From contig NVWI01000009.1 in NCBI GenBank assembly GCA_002746215.1, positions 69,751 through 121,851 of the forward strand: DNA of 52,101 nucleotides, in the 5' to 3' direction. Below are positions 28,150 through 38,543 of this stretch, piece after piece (position 1 is the first letter of the stretch; each line of letters opens with the position of its first letter). Both the position numbers and the translations under genes were made by a program. The stretch is from SAR86 cluster bacterium. GTDB lineage: Bacteria > Pseudomonadota > Gammaproteobacteria > Pseudomonadales > Pseudohongiellaceae. The notes beneath the pieces are model-generated. The model did not search any database, was not told the DNA's origin, and saw nothing but the letters and a program-made list of their open reading frames with translations.

Positions 28150-29547
28150 TTGAGTATATGTGCAGTGATTATGGCAGGAGGGTCCGGCACTCGCTTGTGG
28201 CCATTATCAAGAGCCTCCCACCCTAAGCAGTTTTTATCACTTCATGGCGACGACACGATGCTTCAGTCCACAGTAAAGCGACTGGCAGGGTTAGATGTTC
28301 AGTCATCTGTGACGATCTGTAACGAAGAGCATCGATTCTTTGTTGCAGAGCAGCTCCGTGAAATTGATAAGCTTGGATCCATTATTTTAGAACCCGTAGG
28401 TCGTAATACGGCCCCCGCCATTGCTCTTGCAGCTTTTTCTGTCAAAGATGATCCATTGTTATTGGTGCTTGCTGCTGATCATGTTATTCAAGACGAAGTC
28501 GCTTTCACTAAGGCTGTGCAGGCCGCTATACCGTTGGCAGAGTCAGGAAAACTTGTCACCTTCGGAATAGTGCCAAATGAGCCCCATACAGGTTATGGAT
28601 ACATTAAAAGAGGTGAAGGGCAGGATCTTGGATTTTCTGTCGATAAGTTTGTCGAGAAGCCGTCTATTGAATTGGCTCAAGACTTTATCAGCTCGGGTGA
28701 TTATTACTGGAACAGCGGTATGTTTTTATTCAAAGCGAGTAAGTACTTGGACGAACTCAGAAAATATCGCCCGGATATTTATAAAGCCTGTGAATCAGCG
28801 ATAGCGAATAGTAATAAAGATTTGGATTTCATAAGGGTTGATAAAGCAAATTTCGAATCATGTCGTAGTGAGTCTGTTGACTACGCCGTTATGGAAAAAA
28901 CCAAAGATGCTGTGGTGGTTTCATTAGATGCAGGGTGGAGTGATATAGGGTCATGGTCCTCCTTGTGGGACATTAGCGAAAAAGATAGCGATGGCAATAG
29001 CAAACACGGAGACGTCATCATTCAAGACACAACGGAATCTTATGTCAGGACAGATGGTCAGTTAGTGACAGTCATTGGAGCAAGTAATTTAGTCATTATT
29101 GCGACAAAAGATGCTGTGATGGTTGCGGATAAAGATAGTGTCCAAGATGTGAATCTTATGGCTAAGCATTTAAAAAACAATTCACGCCCTGAGTGGGAGC
29201 TGCATCGTGAAGTTCACCGCCCTTGGGGTAAGTACGACTCTATCGACCAAGGTGATCGTTACCAGGTTAAACGTATTACCGTTAATCCTGGTGGCAAGTT
29301 AAGCGTTCAAATGCATAAGCATCGGGCGGAACACTGGGTTGTTGTATCAGGGGTAGCTAAAGTGAGAAATGGAGAAAAGACATTTCTATTGTCTGAAAAT
29401 GAATCGACTTTCATTCCTGTTGGTGTCATTCATTGTCTTGAAAACATAGAAGATTATGATTTGGAACTCATAGAGGTTCAATCAGGCAGTTATTTGGGCG
29501 AGGACGACATAGTAAGGTTTGGGGATGTTTATGGTCGCAGCCAATAA
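28150..29547 (+). CDS. manC: Mannose-1-phosphate guanylyltransferase / mannose-6-phosphate isomerase
   Basis: Makes GDP-mannose from mannose-1-phosphate, with a C-terminal cupin that isomerises fructose-6-phosphate and mannose-6-phosphate. The 465-residue protein begins with the nucleotidyltransferase signature [14 protein letters not shown]. It has [13 protein letters not shown] and the cupin metal motif [15 protein letters not shown] near residue 383. The start is TTG at 28150, supported by AAGGA with a 7-base gap. A phosphomannomutase (ManB/AlgC) is needed for the pathway and is not in the window. Confidence 0.95.
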   Translation: MSICAVIMAGGSGTRLWPLSRASHPKQFLSLHGDDTMLQSTVKRLAGLDVQSSVTICNEEHRFFVAEQLREIDKLGSIILEPVGRNTAPAIALAAFSVKDDPLLLVLAADHVIQDEVAFTKAVQAAIPLAESGKLVTFGIVPNEPHTGYGYIKRGEGQDLGFSVDKFVEKPSIELAQDFISSGDYYWNSGMFLFKASKYLDELRKYRPDIYKACESAIANSNKDLDFIRVDKANFESCRSESVDYAVMEKTKDAVVVSLDAGWSDIGSWSSLWDISEKDSDGNSKHGDVIIQDTTESYVRTDGQLVTVIGASNLVIIATKDAVMVADKDSVQDVNLMAKHLKNNSRPEWELHREVHRPWGKYDSIDQGDRYQVKRITVNPGGKLSVQMHKHRAEHWVVVSGVAKVRNGEKTFLLSENESTFIPVGVIHCLENIEDYDLELIEVQSGSYLGEDDIVRFGDVYGRSQ

Positions 29548-29596
29548 CATTTCCAATGTTTATGAATATCTTGATCAAGATGCGGAGTTTTAAGAA

Positions 29597-30676
29597 ATGA
29601 AAAAAGCTTTAATTACAGGAATCACAGGTCAAGACGGCTCGTACCTAGCTGAACTTTTACTTGAAAAAGGGTATGAGGTCCATGGGATAAAGCGGAGATC
29701 ATCATCATTTAATACGGCCAGAATTGATCATCTTTACACTGATCCTCATGTGGTGGGGACTAAGTTGTTTCTACATTATGGGGATATGACTGATTCTACG
29801 AGCCTAATTAGGATACTGAAAGATGTTCAGCCTGACGAGATTTATAATCTTGCTGCGCAGTCCCATGTGGCAGTATCTTTTGAGGAGCCTGAGTATACGG
29901 CTAATTCTGATGCCATCGGTGCTTTACGTTTACTAGAAGCTATTCGTATTTTAGGTTTAGAATCTAAAACCAAGTTTTATCAGGCTTCAACTTCAGAATT
30001 ATATGGGGAGGTTCGAGAAACGCCCCAGACTGAAAAAACACCTTTTTATCCTAGATCACCATATGCTGCAGCAAAAATTTACGCGTATTGGATTACCGTT
30101 AATTATCGAGAGGCTTATGGAATTTACGCTTGTAATGGTATTTTATTTAATCATGAATCTCCCAGAAGGGGTGAAACTTTCGTAACTAGAAAAATTACGC
30201 GTGCTTTGGCCAGAATTAAACTGGGATTACAAGAGTGTTTGTATCTTGGGAATATGAACGCTTTAAGAGATTGGGGGCATGCTAAAGATTATGTCTATAT
30301 GCAGTGGCTTATGCTACAGCAAGAGAGCCCGGACGATTTTGTGATAGCCACAGGAAAACAGTATTCAGTTAGAGATTTCGTAAATGCTGCGTCAAAAGAA
30401 TTAAAAATGGAGTTGACATGGGATGGAGAAGGGCTGGAGGAAAAAGGATATTTAAATGGTAATTGTGTTGTTCAAGTTGATCCAAAATATTTCAGACCAA
30501 CCGAAGTTGAAACTTTGATGGGAAGCTCTGAAAAAGCTAAGAACAAGTTAGGTTGGAGTCCAAAAGTATCATTTGAAGAGTTAGTCTCTGAAATGGCTCA
30601 AGCAGACTTGGAATTAGCGCAAAAAGATATCCTTTTGAAAGATAATGGTTACTACTCAGCAAATTATAATGAGTAG
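29597..30676 (+). CDS. gmd: GDP-mannose 4,6-dehydratase
   Basis: Extended SDR enzyme that converts GDP-mannose to GDP-4-keto-6-deoxymannose, the branch point to GDP-fucose, rhamnose and perosamine. The 359-residue protein starts with the Rossmann motif [20 protein letters not shown]. It has the triad Thr in [12 protein letters not shown] and Tyr/Lys in [12 protein letters not shown], plus [20 protein letters not shown] and the C-terminal [20 protein letters not shown]. All key residues are in place. Its end overlaps the start of a second, diverged Gmd-like gene by 8 bases. Confidence 0.97.
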   Translation: MKKALITGITGQDGSYLAELLLEKGYEVHGIKRRSSSFNTARIDHLYTDPHVVGTKLFLHYGDMTDSTSLIRILKDVQPDEIYNLAAQSHVAVSFEEPEYTANSDAIGALRLLEAIRILGLESKTKFYQASTSELYGEVRETPQTEKTPFYPRSPYAAAKIYAYWITVNYREAYGIYACNGILFNHESPRRGETFVTRKITRALARIKLGLQECLYLGNMNALRDWGHAKDYVYMQWLMLQQESPDDFVIATGKQYSVRDFVNAASKELKMELTWDGEGLEEKGYLNGNCVVQVDPKYFRPTEVETLMGSSEKAKNKLGWSPKVSFEELVSEMAQADLELAQKDILLKDNGYYSANYNE

Positions 30677-31637
30677 TAAGAGAGCGATTATATTTGGAAT
30701 TAGTGGCCAAGACGGTTCTCTTTTAGCTGAATTTCTATTAGGTAAGGGATATCGAGTCATAGGTCAAACTAGATCTTTGAAAAATTCAAATTTTATTAAT
30801 TTGAAAACATTAAACATCTTAGACTTTGTTGAAATGGTTGAAATAACTGAATTTGATGTTGCTAAATTAGCGCAGTTTCTGGAAAGAATAGAGCCTACTG
30901 AAATCTACAATTTATCTGGGCAAAGCTCGGTCAGTCTCTCTTTTAAGTTGCCAAATGAGACTTTAATTAGTCAGTTAAATTTTGTTAATTTACTGCTAGA
31001 GGCTATGCATAAGATTGATTGCAATGCTAAATTATTTAATGCTGGGTCAGGTGAATGTTTCGGGGATACTTCTGGTCGTATAGCAACCGAGACTAGTCGA
31101 TTTAGCCCTATGAATCCTTATGCAGTTGCAAAATGTGGTGCGTTCTGGACTGTATCCAATTATCGTAATTACTATGGTGTGAATGCTTCAACGGGCATTC
31201 TTTTTAACCATGAATCGTCCTTGCGTCCTTTAAGTTTTGTAACCAGAAAAATAATAAAGGCCGCGATCCATATTTCTCAAGGATCTAGAGAGAAGCTCTA
31301 TCTCGGAAATCTTTCAGTTAAAAGAGATTGGGGCCTTGCTAGTGAATACATAGTGGCTATGTGGGAAATGTTACAACAGGATAAGCCCGATGATTATATT
31401 ATCTCGACGGGCGTTGCTCGAAGTTTAGAAGAATTTGTGGAGATTGCATTCAGAGTTTTAAATTTGGATTGGTGCGAACATGTTATAACAGACTCAAGTC
31501 TGTGTAGGCCTTCAGATTCGCCGATGAATCATGGTGATCCCTCAAAAGCTAAAGTAAAATTTGATTGGTCAAGTACTAATGCGCTAGAAGATGTCGTTAC
31601 ACATTTGGTAACGGCAGAGCTTAATCCGACGTTATAA
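30669..31637 (+). CDS. Second Gmd-like SDR, diverged paralogue
   Basis: A 322-residue extended SDR, closely related to Gmd but diverged. It has the Rossmann motif [20 protein letters not shown], Tyr/Lys as [32 protein letters not shown] and [20 protein letters not shown]. In the catalytic loop the TSE of Gmd is replaced by SGE ([11 protein letters not shown]). No separate reductase for GDP-4-keto-6-deoxymannose lies in the window, so this gene is a candidate for that or a related modifying step (for example to GDP-rhamnose), but this is inference. I chose the ATG at 30669, overlapping gmd by 8 bases, because the Rossmann strand starts right after it. Confidence 0.85.
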   Translation: MSSKRAIIFGISGQDGSLLAEFLLGKGYRVIGQTRSLKNSNFINLKTLNILDFVEMVEITEFDVAKLAQFLERIEPTEIYNLSGQSSVSLSFKLPNETLISQLNFVNLLLEAMHKIDCNAKLFNAGSGECFGDTSGRIATETSRFSPMNPYAVAKCGAFWTVSNYRNYYGVNASTGILFNHESSLRPLSFVTRKIIKAAIHISQGSREKLYLGNLSVKRDWGLASEYIVAMWEMLQQDKPDDYIISTGVARSLEEFVEIAFRVLNLDWCEHVITDSSLCRPSDSPMNHGDPSKAKVKFDWSSTNALEDVVTHLVTAELNPTL

Positions 31638-31697
31638 ATAGGACTGTAAGTGCTTAACTCTTCAATAAAACAATATTTTTCTAAAATAGGATGAGTT

Positions 31698-32870
31698 GTG
31701 AAATATAAGATAACTGTAGTTGGGGCGGGATATGTTGGGATGTCAGTCGCTGTATTACTAGCTCAGCATAATGAAGTCGTTTTGTTGGATGTTGATAAAG
31801 AAAGAATAGGTCTTGTCAATTCGAATAAATCTACTGTCAGAGATGTAGATATTGAAAGGTTTTTAGATGATAAAAATCTTCACATATCAGCAACTGATGA
31901 CGCAGTATTTGCATATAAAAATGCCTCTTTCGTTATTGTAGCGACTCCAACTAATTATGACCCTGAGACAACTAAATTTGATACCAGTTTAGTTGATAGC
32001 GTTTGTAAAGATGCTATTAGTAATAATGCTGAAGCACTGATTATTATTAAATCAACATTGCCTATTGGCCATACGGCATATTTACAAGAACTGCTAGGTA
32101 CAAAAAGAGTAATATTTTCACCAGAGTTCTTGAGGGAAGGTAAATCTCTCCATGACAATTTATATCCATCTAGAATCATCATTGGTGGGCATTGCGATTT
32201 AGCGGTTACTTTTTCTGGACTATTGAGTCAAGGTTCTGAATTAGATAACCCTGCTATTTTGTTTATGGACCCTACTGAAGCTGAGGCAGTTAAATTGTTT
32301 GCAAATACATACCTGGCCATGAGAGTCGCATTTTTTAACGAGCTGGATAGTTTTACGCTTTCTAATGGGTTGGATGCCGAATCTATAATAAAGGGCGTCA
32401 GTTTAGATCCTAGGATTGGACCTGGTTATAATAACCCCTCTTTTGGCTATGGCGGATATTGTTTGCCCAAAGATACAAAGCAACTAGTCGCAAGTTTTAG
32501 CTCAATACCTCAGCATCTAATTAGCGCAATAGTAGCTTCTAATGACACGCGAATTACTTTTATAGCTGATGAAATTCTAAAAGACAAGCCCAAATGTGTC
32601 GGAATTTATCGACTTGTAATGAAAGCTGGTTCTGATAATTTTAGATCCTCAGCAGTCGAATTCGTTATTCAGCGACTTTTGAGTTCAAATGTTAAGGTTA
32701 TTGTTTATGAGCCTGATCTTAACAACAAAGAGTTTTTGGCTTGTAAAGTTATTAATAATTTCGAGGATTTTGAGAGTCAAGCTGATGTTATTGTTGCAAA
32801 TCGAAAAACATCAGAAATAGAAAAATTGGGGAATAAAGTATTTTCGAGAGACATATTTGGGAATAACTAG
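31698..32870 (+). CDS. ugd: UDP-glucose 6-dehydrogenase
   Basis: Oxidises UDP-glucose to UDP-glucuronate with two NAD+. The 390-residue protein has the Rossmann motif ITVVGAGYVGMSVAVLLAQH, the ATPTNYD loop, SPEFLREG, EAVKLFANTYLAMRVAFFNE and the catalytic cysteine in FGYGGYCLPKDTKQL. The start is GTG at 31698 preceded by AGGATGAG. The next gene decarboxylates its product, which together gives UDP-xylose. Confidence 0.96.
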   Translation: MKYKITVVGAGYVGMSVAVLLAQHNEVVLLDVDKERIGLVNSNKSTVRDVDIERFLDDKNLHISATDDAVFAYKNASFVIVATPTNYDPETTKFDTSLVDSVCKDAISNNAEALIIIKSTLPIGHTAYLQELLGTKRVIFSPEFLREGKSLHDNLYPSRIIIGGHCDLAVTFSGLLSQGSELDNPAILFMDPTEAEAVKLFANTYLAMRVAFFNELDSFTLSNGLDAESIIKGVSLDPRIGPGYNNPSFGYGGYCLPKDTKQLVASFSSIPQHLISAIVASNDTRITFIADEILKDKPKCVGIYRLVMKAGSDNFRSSAVEFVIQRLLSSNVKVIVYEPDLNNKEFLACKVINNFEDFESQADVIVANRKTSEIEKLGNKVFSRDIFGNN

Positions 32871-32932
32871 TGTAAGCCTGGTGTCGGTATGCTCCAGGAT
32901 TCAATTATAATTTTTGTACTAAAGGTTTTCCA

Positions 32933-33913
32933 ATGAGAGTTTATGGCGTACAGAAGAAAGTTTTGGTCACGGGCGGCTGCGGTTTCCTTGGCTCACATTT
33001 GGTCGATAAACTGATTGAAAGAGGTGATTATGTTATAGCCGTAGATAATTTGTATACTGGAAGTCGGCAAAATACATTACAACATGAATCAAATCCTAAT
33101 TTTGAGTTTTTGAGGCATGATATTGAGGTAGACTTAACTTTAGAAGTTGACGAAATTTATAATTTAGCTTGTCCTGCGTCACCTGTGCATTATCAGCATG
33201 ATCCAATCAAAACTGTTAAAACTTGTATATTGGGTGCAATTAACATGCTCAATCTTGCCAAACGTTTGGAAGCAAAAATATTTCAAGCCTCAACCTCTGA
33301 AGTTTATGGTGATCCAGCTGTACACCCCCAATCAGAAAGCTATTTTGGGAATGTAAACCCTATTGGCATACGGAGTTGCTACGATGAAGGGAAGAGAGTT
33401 TCTGAAACTCTGTTTTTTGACTACCATCGCAAAGAAAATATTGATATTCGAGTAGCACGTATTTTTAATACCTATGGGCCTAGAATGCATCCGAATGACG
33501 GACGTGTTGTTAGTAACTTTATTGTCCAAGCTCTTCAAGGTAAAGACTTAACAATTTATGGTGATGGTGGACAAACACGCAGTTTTTGTTATGTCGATGA
33601 CCTCATAGATGGTTTCCTTAAATTTATGGATCTGACTCCTAACGGAGATGGTGAATCAGTTTATCCAGGCCCGCTTAATCTAGGGAATCCTCAAGAGTTT
33701 ACAATTTTAGAATTAGCTCATCTAGTAATTTCTATGACTGGGTCTTCCTCAAAAATCATCTCATTGCCCTTACCATCTGATGATCCTATGCAGCGTAGGC
33801 CCGATATCACATTAGCTCAAGATTGTCTTGACGATTGGCATCCAGGCATCCCTCTAGAAGATGGCCTTAGAAAAACTATTGAGTACTTCGATCACCTTTT
33901 GGTTAATATTTAA
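32933..33913 (+). CDS. UDP-glucuronate decarboxylase (UDP-xylose synthase)
   Basis: Extended SDR that turns UDP-glucuronate into UDP-xylose. The hallmarks of the family are present: [46 protein letters not shown], the YDEGKR version of the YxxxK motif ([11 protein letters not shown]) and [20 protein letters not shown]. Length is 326 residues. It directly follows ugd in the same orientation, matching the pathway order. Lack of an N-terminal membrane anchor makes it the soluble form. Confidence 0.95.
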   Translation: MRVYGVQKKVLVTGGCGFLGSHLVDKLIERGDYVIAVDNLYTGSRQNTLQHESNPNFEFLRHDIEVDLTLEVDEIYNLACPASPVHYQHDPIKTVKTCILGAINMLNLAKRLEAKIFQASTSEVYGDPAVHPQSESYFGNVNPIGIRSCYDEGKRVSETLFFDYHRKENIDIRVARIFNTYGPRMHPNDGRVVSNFIVQALQGKDLTIYGDGGQTRSFCYVDDLIDGFLKFMDLTPNGDGESVYPGPLNLGNPQEFTILELAHLVISMTGSSSKIISLPLPSDDPMQRRPDITLAQDCLDDWHPGIPLEDGLRKTIEYFDHLLVNI

Positions 33914-33923
33914 AGGTAAAGTT

Positions 33924-34919
33924 ATGTTTGGAAGAATTTTGGTAACAGGAGGTGCTGGCTTTATAGGAAGTCATGTTGTGACGGCCCTGATTCAAGAGGG
34001 ATATAAGGTAGGCATAATTGACGATCTCCGGAATTCTAAATTAGATGCTGTTCATCGACTTATGGAAATTACTGAATCAGAAATAGATTTTTTCAAAGTT
34101 GATATTCTTGTAACGAAAGACGTCCTCAAAGTTTTTGAGGATTTTCAGCCTGTTTCAGTTATTCATTTAGCTGCTGATAAATCCCCTTCAGAATCTATCA
34201 GAGAACCAGTAAAGTATTACAGAAATAATATGATGGGTCTGTGCAATGTTTTAGATTCTATGAAACTCGTAGAGTGCGATAAAATTGTTTTTTCATCATC
34301 AGCAACTGTTTATGGTGCCCCACCTTCTCTCCCAATTACCGAGGAGATGTTAACAGCTCCTACTAATGCATATGGCCGCTCTAAGCTTTTTGGTGAAGCC
34401 TTGATCCAAGACTGGTGCGACTGCAGCCCAGCTCGAGGAGCAGTTTCATTGAGGTATTTTAATCCTGCTGGTGCGCATCAAAGTGGATTAATTGGTGAGA
34501 ATCCAGAACAGGCAGAAAATATCTTCCCTAAAATATTTAAATCTATTAATAATGCCGTTCCCTTGAAAATATATGGAGATGACTACGACACAAGGGATGG
34601 AACGGGGGAGAGAGACTTTATCCATGTTATGGATCTAGCAGATGTTCATACCAGCGTTGTTACTGGATTGCTAAAGCGAGAGGGGTATGAGTTTTTTAAT
34701 GTTGGTACTGGCGTCGGAACGACTGTTCTTGAGTTAGTTAGTATGATGTCTAAAGTATCAGGTGTCGATATCCCTACTGAAATAGTTTCGCGACGGCCAG
34801 GTGATGTTGGGAGTGCATTTGCGGATGCGACACGAATTGAGAAAATATACGGTTGGAGTGCAAAATATAATTTAGAGTCGATGTGTCGAGATTCTTGGAA
34901 TTGGATTAATTCTCAGTGA
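33924..34919 (+). CDS. galE: UDP-glucose 4-epimerase
   Basis: Interconverts UDP-glucose and UDP-galactose. The 331-residue protein starts with ILVTGGAGFIGSHVVTALIQ and has HLAADKSPSESIREPVKYYR, FSSSATVYGAPPS (Ser of the triad), YGRSK (Tyr/Lys) and RYFNPAGAHQSG, all as in GalE. The ATG at 33924 follows AAAGG; an upstream in-frame start overlaps the previous gene and has no family similarity. A second, broken galE lies at the right end of the locus. Confidence 0.93.
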   Translation: MFGRILVTGGAGFIGSHVVTALIQEGYKVGIIDDLRNSKLDAVHRLMEITESEIDFFKVDILVTKDVLKVFEDFQPVSVIHLAADKSPSESIREPVKYYRNNMMGLCNVLDSMKLVECDKIVFSSSATVYGAPPSLPITEEMLTAPTNAYGRSKLFGEALIQDWCDCSPARGAVSLRYFNPAGAHQSGLIGENPEQAENIFPKIFKSINNAVPLKIYGDDYDTRDGTGERDFIHVMDLADVHTSVVTGLLKREGYEFFNVGTGVGTTVLELVSMMSKVSGVDIPTEIVSRRPGDVGSAFADATRIEKIYGWSAKYNLESMCRDSWNWINSQ

Positions 34920-34966
34920 TTTTTACATGCAATTCCCAGAGCAGTTACTAGGTTAAGTTTGGAATT

Positions 34967-36148
34967 ATGGCGCTGAGACATCTCCTTAATTTATTTTCGG
35001 CAGAAACTTTTGTCGTAGCGATGGGCCTAGTATTTGGGATTTTTGTTGCCCGTGGATTTGGTGTGGAGGCTAAAGGATTGCTAGCTGCTATAGCCGCACT
35101 AGTTGGGCTGGGCTCTGTATTAAGCTCTTTGGGAGTAAGCTATTCCGCGGTGAAACTTGGGGGGGGCAATACTAATCGGATATTGATAACTTTTTCACTT
35201 TTTGGCTCTTTGATCTCATTGCTATTTATAGTTATTTATGAACTTTATAGACCGACTCAACGTGATATCTTTAACCATATTTTAGAGCTCTACATTGTTC
35301 TATTTTTTACGATTTATAACTTACAAGGCCTAGCATTCATCCTCTCTCGGCCGTCACGAAAATACTATCCGTTAGCTATTATTACTGGGCAGCTGTTTGC
35401 GTTATTCGCCTTGCTGTTGATGTACCTCAATCAGCAATTCGATGCGATTTGGGTCTTACTCGCCACTGCTGGCGGCCAGTTTTTAGTCAGTTTTTATTAT
35501 TTAAAAAGAATCCATGTGCCTGAATCAAAAGCGAGTATTGTCTCAATGATTCAATATATAAAGGCAAGTTTAAACCAAGCTCCGATAACCTATATAACGG
35601 CAATTAGTATACACATTCCCGTTTTAGTTATTTCGTCAGTGTCTCTTTCTGAGGCTGGAATCTACTCTGTAGCGGCGGCCTCTGTTATGTTGATGGGGAA
35701 GATCCCTAGATTATTGCATGGGATGACGATTGGAGGCGTGATGTTCAACAGTAGCAGCGCCAGATCTGATTTTTTCAAATTGCAAGGCGTTATGATAATT
35801 ATGATTGTTTCATTTCACTTAGTGGTGCCTTTTTTAATACAGTCGCTTTATGGGGAGCAATTTTTCCCTGCTGTACTAGTTTCAATAATATTAGTTTATT
35901 CAATGGTGCCGTTATTGTTTATAGCTCTCGGAGAGGCAAGACTGATTGTCTTCGAAAAATATAATACCCTTATTGCATATAAATTTATTGCGTGTTCCCT
36001 ATTTGTTACAGCAATCTATATGTTACCTTTTTTTGGTTTTGATATTTCTTCTTCATCGATTGCATGGTGCATTTTTGGTTACCGTTATCTGTCGGCTTTA
36101 CTATTGCTTTTTACTGCAAGATATCAATCAGTCAAGGTTTTTGGATGA
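34967..36148 (+). CDS. Wzx-type polysaccharide flippase
   Basis: Polytopic membrane protein, 393 residues, with about 10-12 hydrophobic helices, fitting the Wzx/MATE-like flippases that move Und-PP-linked repeat units to the periplasm. The N-terminal FVVAMGLVFGIFVARGFGVE and ASVMLMGKIPRLLHGM are of the polysaccharide biosynthesis protein type. It is shorter than some Wzx proteins (about 420-480). It sits in the middle of the operon and its stop overlaps the next start by ATGA. Confidence 0.8.
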   Translation: MALRHLLNLFSAETFVVAMGLVFGIFVARGFGVEAKGLLAAIAALVGLGSVLSSLGVSYSAVKLGGGNTNRILITFSLFGSLISLLFIVIYELYRPTQRDIFNHILELYIVLFFTIYNLQGLAFILSRPSRKYYPLAIITGQLFALFALLLMYLNQQFDAIWVLLATAGGQFLVSFYYLKRIHVPESKASIVSMIQYIKASLNQAPITYITAISIHIPVLVISSVSLSEAGIYSVAAASVMLMGKIPRLLHGMTIGGVMFNSSSARSDFFKLQGVMIIMIVSFHLVVPFLIQSLYGEQFFPAVLVSIILVYSMVPLLFIALGEARLIVFEKYNTLIAYKFIACSLFVTAIYMLPFFGFDISSSSIAWCIFGYRYLSALLLLFTARYQSVKVFG

Positions 36149-37857
36149 ATTTATTTTTTCTTAGATATGTAAAAAGAGTTTCTCGAATCCTACTCAATGC
36201 TTTACCTTTGCCCGTGTCCTATCTATTAAGCGTATGCTTCAGGTTAGAGATGCCATTAAGTGTTCAGCTTTATAAATTGAGTAAGGGGCAGCCTCGACCT
36301 GGTCACGCAGAAATCTCTGCTTCTAACAAATTAAAGCCCAAAATTTTAATAGCCCCGATATTTGGATTCTCCCAGGCCACCTTAGCCGCTGAATCAACTT
36401 TCGCACGTGCACTTTTGGCAGTGGGAGCTTCTGTGGAGTTCTTATCTTGCGGACGTGGATTAAATCATTGCATGTGGGATTCATTGGGTCACTTATCAAC
36501 AACTAAACCTAATTTATCAGAGAAGTTGGCGCGTAAAGTTAGGTGTCTGGAATGCACTACTAGTGTTGATGCTATTTCTAAAGCGGCCGTCAACAAAAAG
36601 GCATTAGTTCTAGATCGAAGTACCATTACACCAATAAAATTAATTAATAAAAATTCAGACCTTATCGCTAAGGCTTCAGATGAGCATGCAACTTCTTCCT
36701 CTTTGAGGAAGTTATTAGTGGGTGAGCTTACAGATTCTCCTAAAGATCAAGTGGTCTACAGAAATTTTCATAGAGCGCATGAAGAATATAAAGATATGCT
36801 TGCAAGTTTATTTGATAACGAATTACCAGATAGAGTAATCATGACTCACGGCATTTATCTGGAACACGGGCCTTTGATAGATATATGTCATGAGAGATCT
36901 ATACCGGTGTACGTTTATGGTTTTTCCTATCGGGAAAAGACTATCTCAATCGTTAAAGGTGATACCTACCATCGTGCATTATTAAATATTTCCAGGGATC
37001 GATGGGATTATCCATTGTCGTCAGTTCAGAAGGCACAATTATTAGAATATATTGGCTCAAAGGTTTCCGGTGGTCGAGATATGGTAAATTATCACCCAAA
37101 TCCAAAAACTAGCAAGGCAGGGATTGTTGATGAGTTAGCTCTGGATCTGGAAAAACCTGTGATTTCTTTTTTTACCAATGTCACATGGGACGCAAATATT
37201 TTTTATAGTTCTAATATCTATGAAGGTATGCTTGAAGCAATCTTTCATACCATAGACTATTTCCTAATAGATTCTTCGAAGCAACTAATTGTCCGAGTCC
37301 ATCCTGCTGAAACAAAAGGTGGTTTCTCTACTAAAGTTAGATTAAAAGATATGATCGAGGAGCGGTATCCTAGTTTACCTGGTCATATAAAGCTAATTGG
37401 TTCCGAGAGTGATATTGGGAGTTACTCACTAGCAGATTTAAGTGATCTTAATGTTATTTATGCTTCAAACATTGGAACAGAACTATGTGCACTTGGTCAC
37501 AAGGTTATGGTTCTCGGTGAAGCATATTGTAGAAACAGGGGGTTCACTATAGATCCAGTTTCACAGGATGATGTTTGGCAAGAATTGTCTAAGGTATTAA
37601 AGGGAGAAAAAGCCTCTCAAGCTGATCATGAATTGGGCGAAAAGTTTGCCTACTTTTGGTTTTTTAAAGCGATGATCGATTTTGATTTCTTTGATTATTC
37701 TATTTCAAATAATTCTCTAGCGTATTTTAGTGAAGATATAATTAGTTTGACGAATGATTCCGGAGAAATTGAAAATGCTAATCTTTCAGAGATAGTATCG
37801 GCAATAGTTAATGGGCGTGACTTTGATTATCAAAAATTTAATAGTGAGTTAAACTAA
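36145..37857 (+). CDS. Capsule-synthesis-like protein, candidate nonulosonic acid transferase
   Basis: A 570-residue protein without a certain family match by eye. The C-terminal half resembles capsule-synthesis proteins of the KpsC/KpsS kind: FFTNVTWDANIFY, then LIVRVHPAETKGG, then YASNIGTELCALGHKVMVLG followed by EAYCRNRGFT. These correspond to the His-Pro, the Ser/Asn-x-G-x-E and the LG-x-x-Y-x-x-x-G-T/F steps of that fold, which binds CMP-sugars in relatives. The N-terminal half has a Gly-rich strand near residue 75 (ILIAPIFGFSQATLAAE). It overlaps wzx by 4 bases and neuA by one, so a role in using CMP-nonulosonic acid is plausible but unproven. The ATG at 36145 is chosen for the ATGA overlap. 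Confidence 0.6.
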   Translation: MNLFFLRYVKRVSRILLNALPLPVSYLLSVCFRLEMPLSVQLYKLSKGQPRPGHAEISASNKLKPKILIAPIFGFSQATLAAESTFARALLAVGASVEFLSCGRGLNHCMWDSLGHLSTTKPNLSEKLARKVRCLECTTSVDAISKAAVNKKALVLDRSTITPIKLINKNSDLIAKASDEHATSSSLRKLLVGELTDSPKDQVVYRNFHRAHEEYKDMLASLFDNELPDRVIMTHGIYLEHGPLIDICHERSIPVYVYGFSYREKTISIVKGDTYHRALLNISRDRWDYPLSSVQKAQLLEYIGSKVSGGRDMVNYHPNPKTSKAGIVDELALDLEKPVISFFTNVTWDANIFYSSNIYEGMLEAIFHTIDYFLIDSSKQLIVRVHPAETKGGFSTKVRLKDMIEERYPSLPGHIKLIGSESDIGSYSLADLSDLNVIYASNIGTELCALGHKVMVLGEAYCRNRGFTIDPVSQDDVWQELSKVLKGEKASQADHELGEKFAYFWFFKAMIDFDFFDYSISNNSLAYFSEDIISLTNDSGEIENANLSEIVSAIVNGRDFDYQKFNSELN

Positions 37858-38540
37858 TGAAGGTTCTTTTCTTCATCCCAGCTAGAGGTGGGTCTAAAGG
37901 CATTGTTGATAAAAACTTACAGTTAATCGGAGGCGAGTCTCTAACTGAGAGAGCTGTAAAATTCATGTGTGATGCAGGTTTTAAAGAGTCTACGGTTCTT
38001 TCAAGCGATAGCGACAAAATACTTCAGATTGGCCAGGCCAAAGGTGTTCTTTCTGACAAAAGATCTAGGGCGTTATCTGCAGACACCACCACCACTGCGG
38101 CAACAGTAAAAGAGTTTCTTGAAAGTGGAAGAGGGAGCTATTCCTTGGGCCAGGATGATTGGGTTATTATCGTCGAACCAACTAGCCCTTTTAGACGATT
38201 GGAGACATTATCTGCCGTACTCATGTCAATAGAATCTGCTGAGTTTGATAGTGTTTTTACGGTCTATAAATCCTCATCAGTTGAGTGGGTTGCAGGGAAA
38301 ACATCTTGGAGCCGAAAAGACCATGTTGATGGTCGATTATCTCGCCGACAAACTAGGCCTGCTAAATATTATGAATGTGGCGTTTTTTATGCGACAAAAG
38401 TAAAAAATATTACTTCTGAGGCGATTATGGGCAAAAAATGCAATTGTATTACAGTGGATAACACTGAGGCTCTTGATATAAATTCTCCTCTGGATCTTGA
38501 GGTTTGCCGAACAGTATTTAATCAATCAAATGAGACTTAA
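37857..38540 (+). CDS. neuA: CMP-nonulosonic acid (acylneuraminate) cytidylyltransferase
   Basis: Activates a nonulosonic acid (sialic-acid-like sugar) with CTP. The 227-residue protein starts with the family motif FFIPARGGSKGIVDKNLQLI. It has EPTSPFRRLETL (about residue 107-118) and RQTRPAKYYECGVFYAT, equal to the QxRQ-P-x-x-Y-x-x-NG region with Glu-Cys instead of Asn-Gly. The start overlaps the preceding gene by one base. With NeuB- and NeuC-like genes next door the substrate is probably Neu5Ac or a close relative. Confidence 0.9.
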   Translation: MKVLFFIPARGGSKGIVDKNLQLIGGESLTERAVKFMCDAGFKESTVLSSDSDKILQIGQAKGVLSDKRSRALSADTTTTAATVKEFLESGRGSYSLGQDDWVIIVEPTSPFRRLETLSAVLMSIESAEFDSVFTVYKSSSVEWVAGKTSWSRKDHVDGRLSRRQTRPAKYYECGVFYATKVKNITSEAIMGKKCNCITVDNTEALDINSPLDLEVCRTVFNQSNET

Positions 38541-38543
38541 ACT

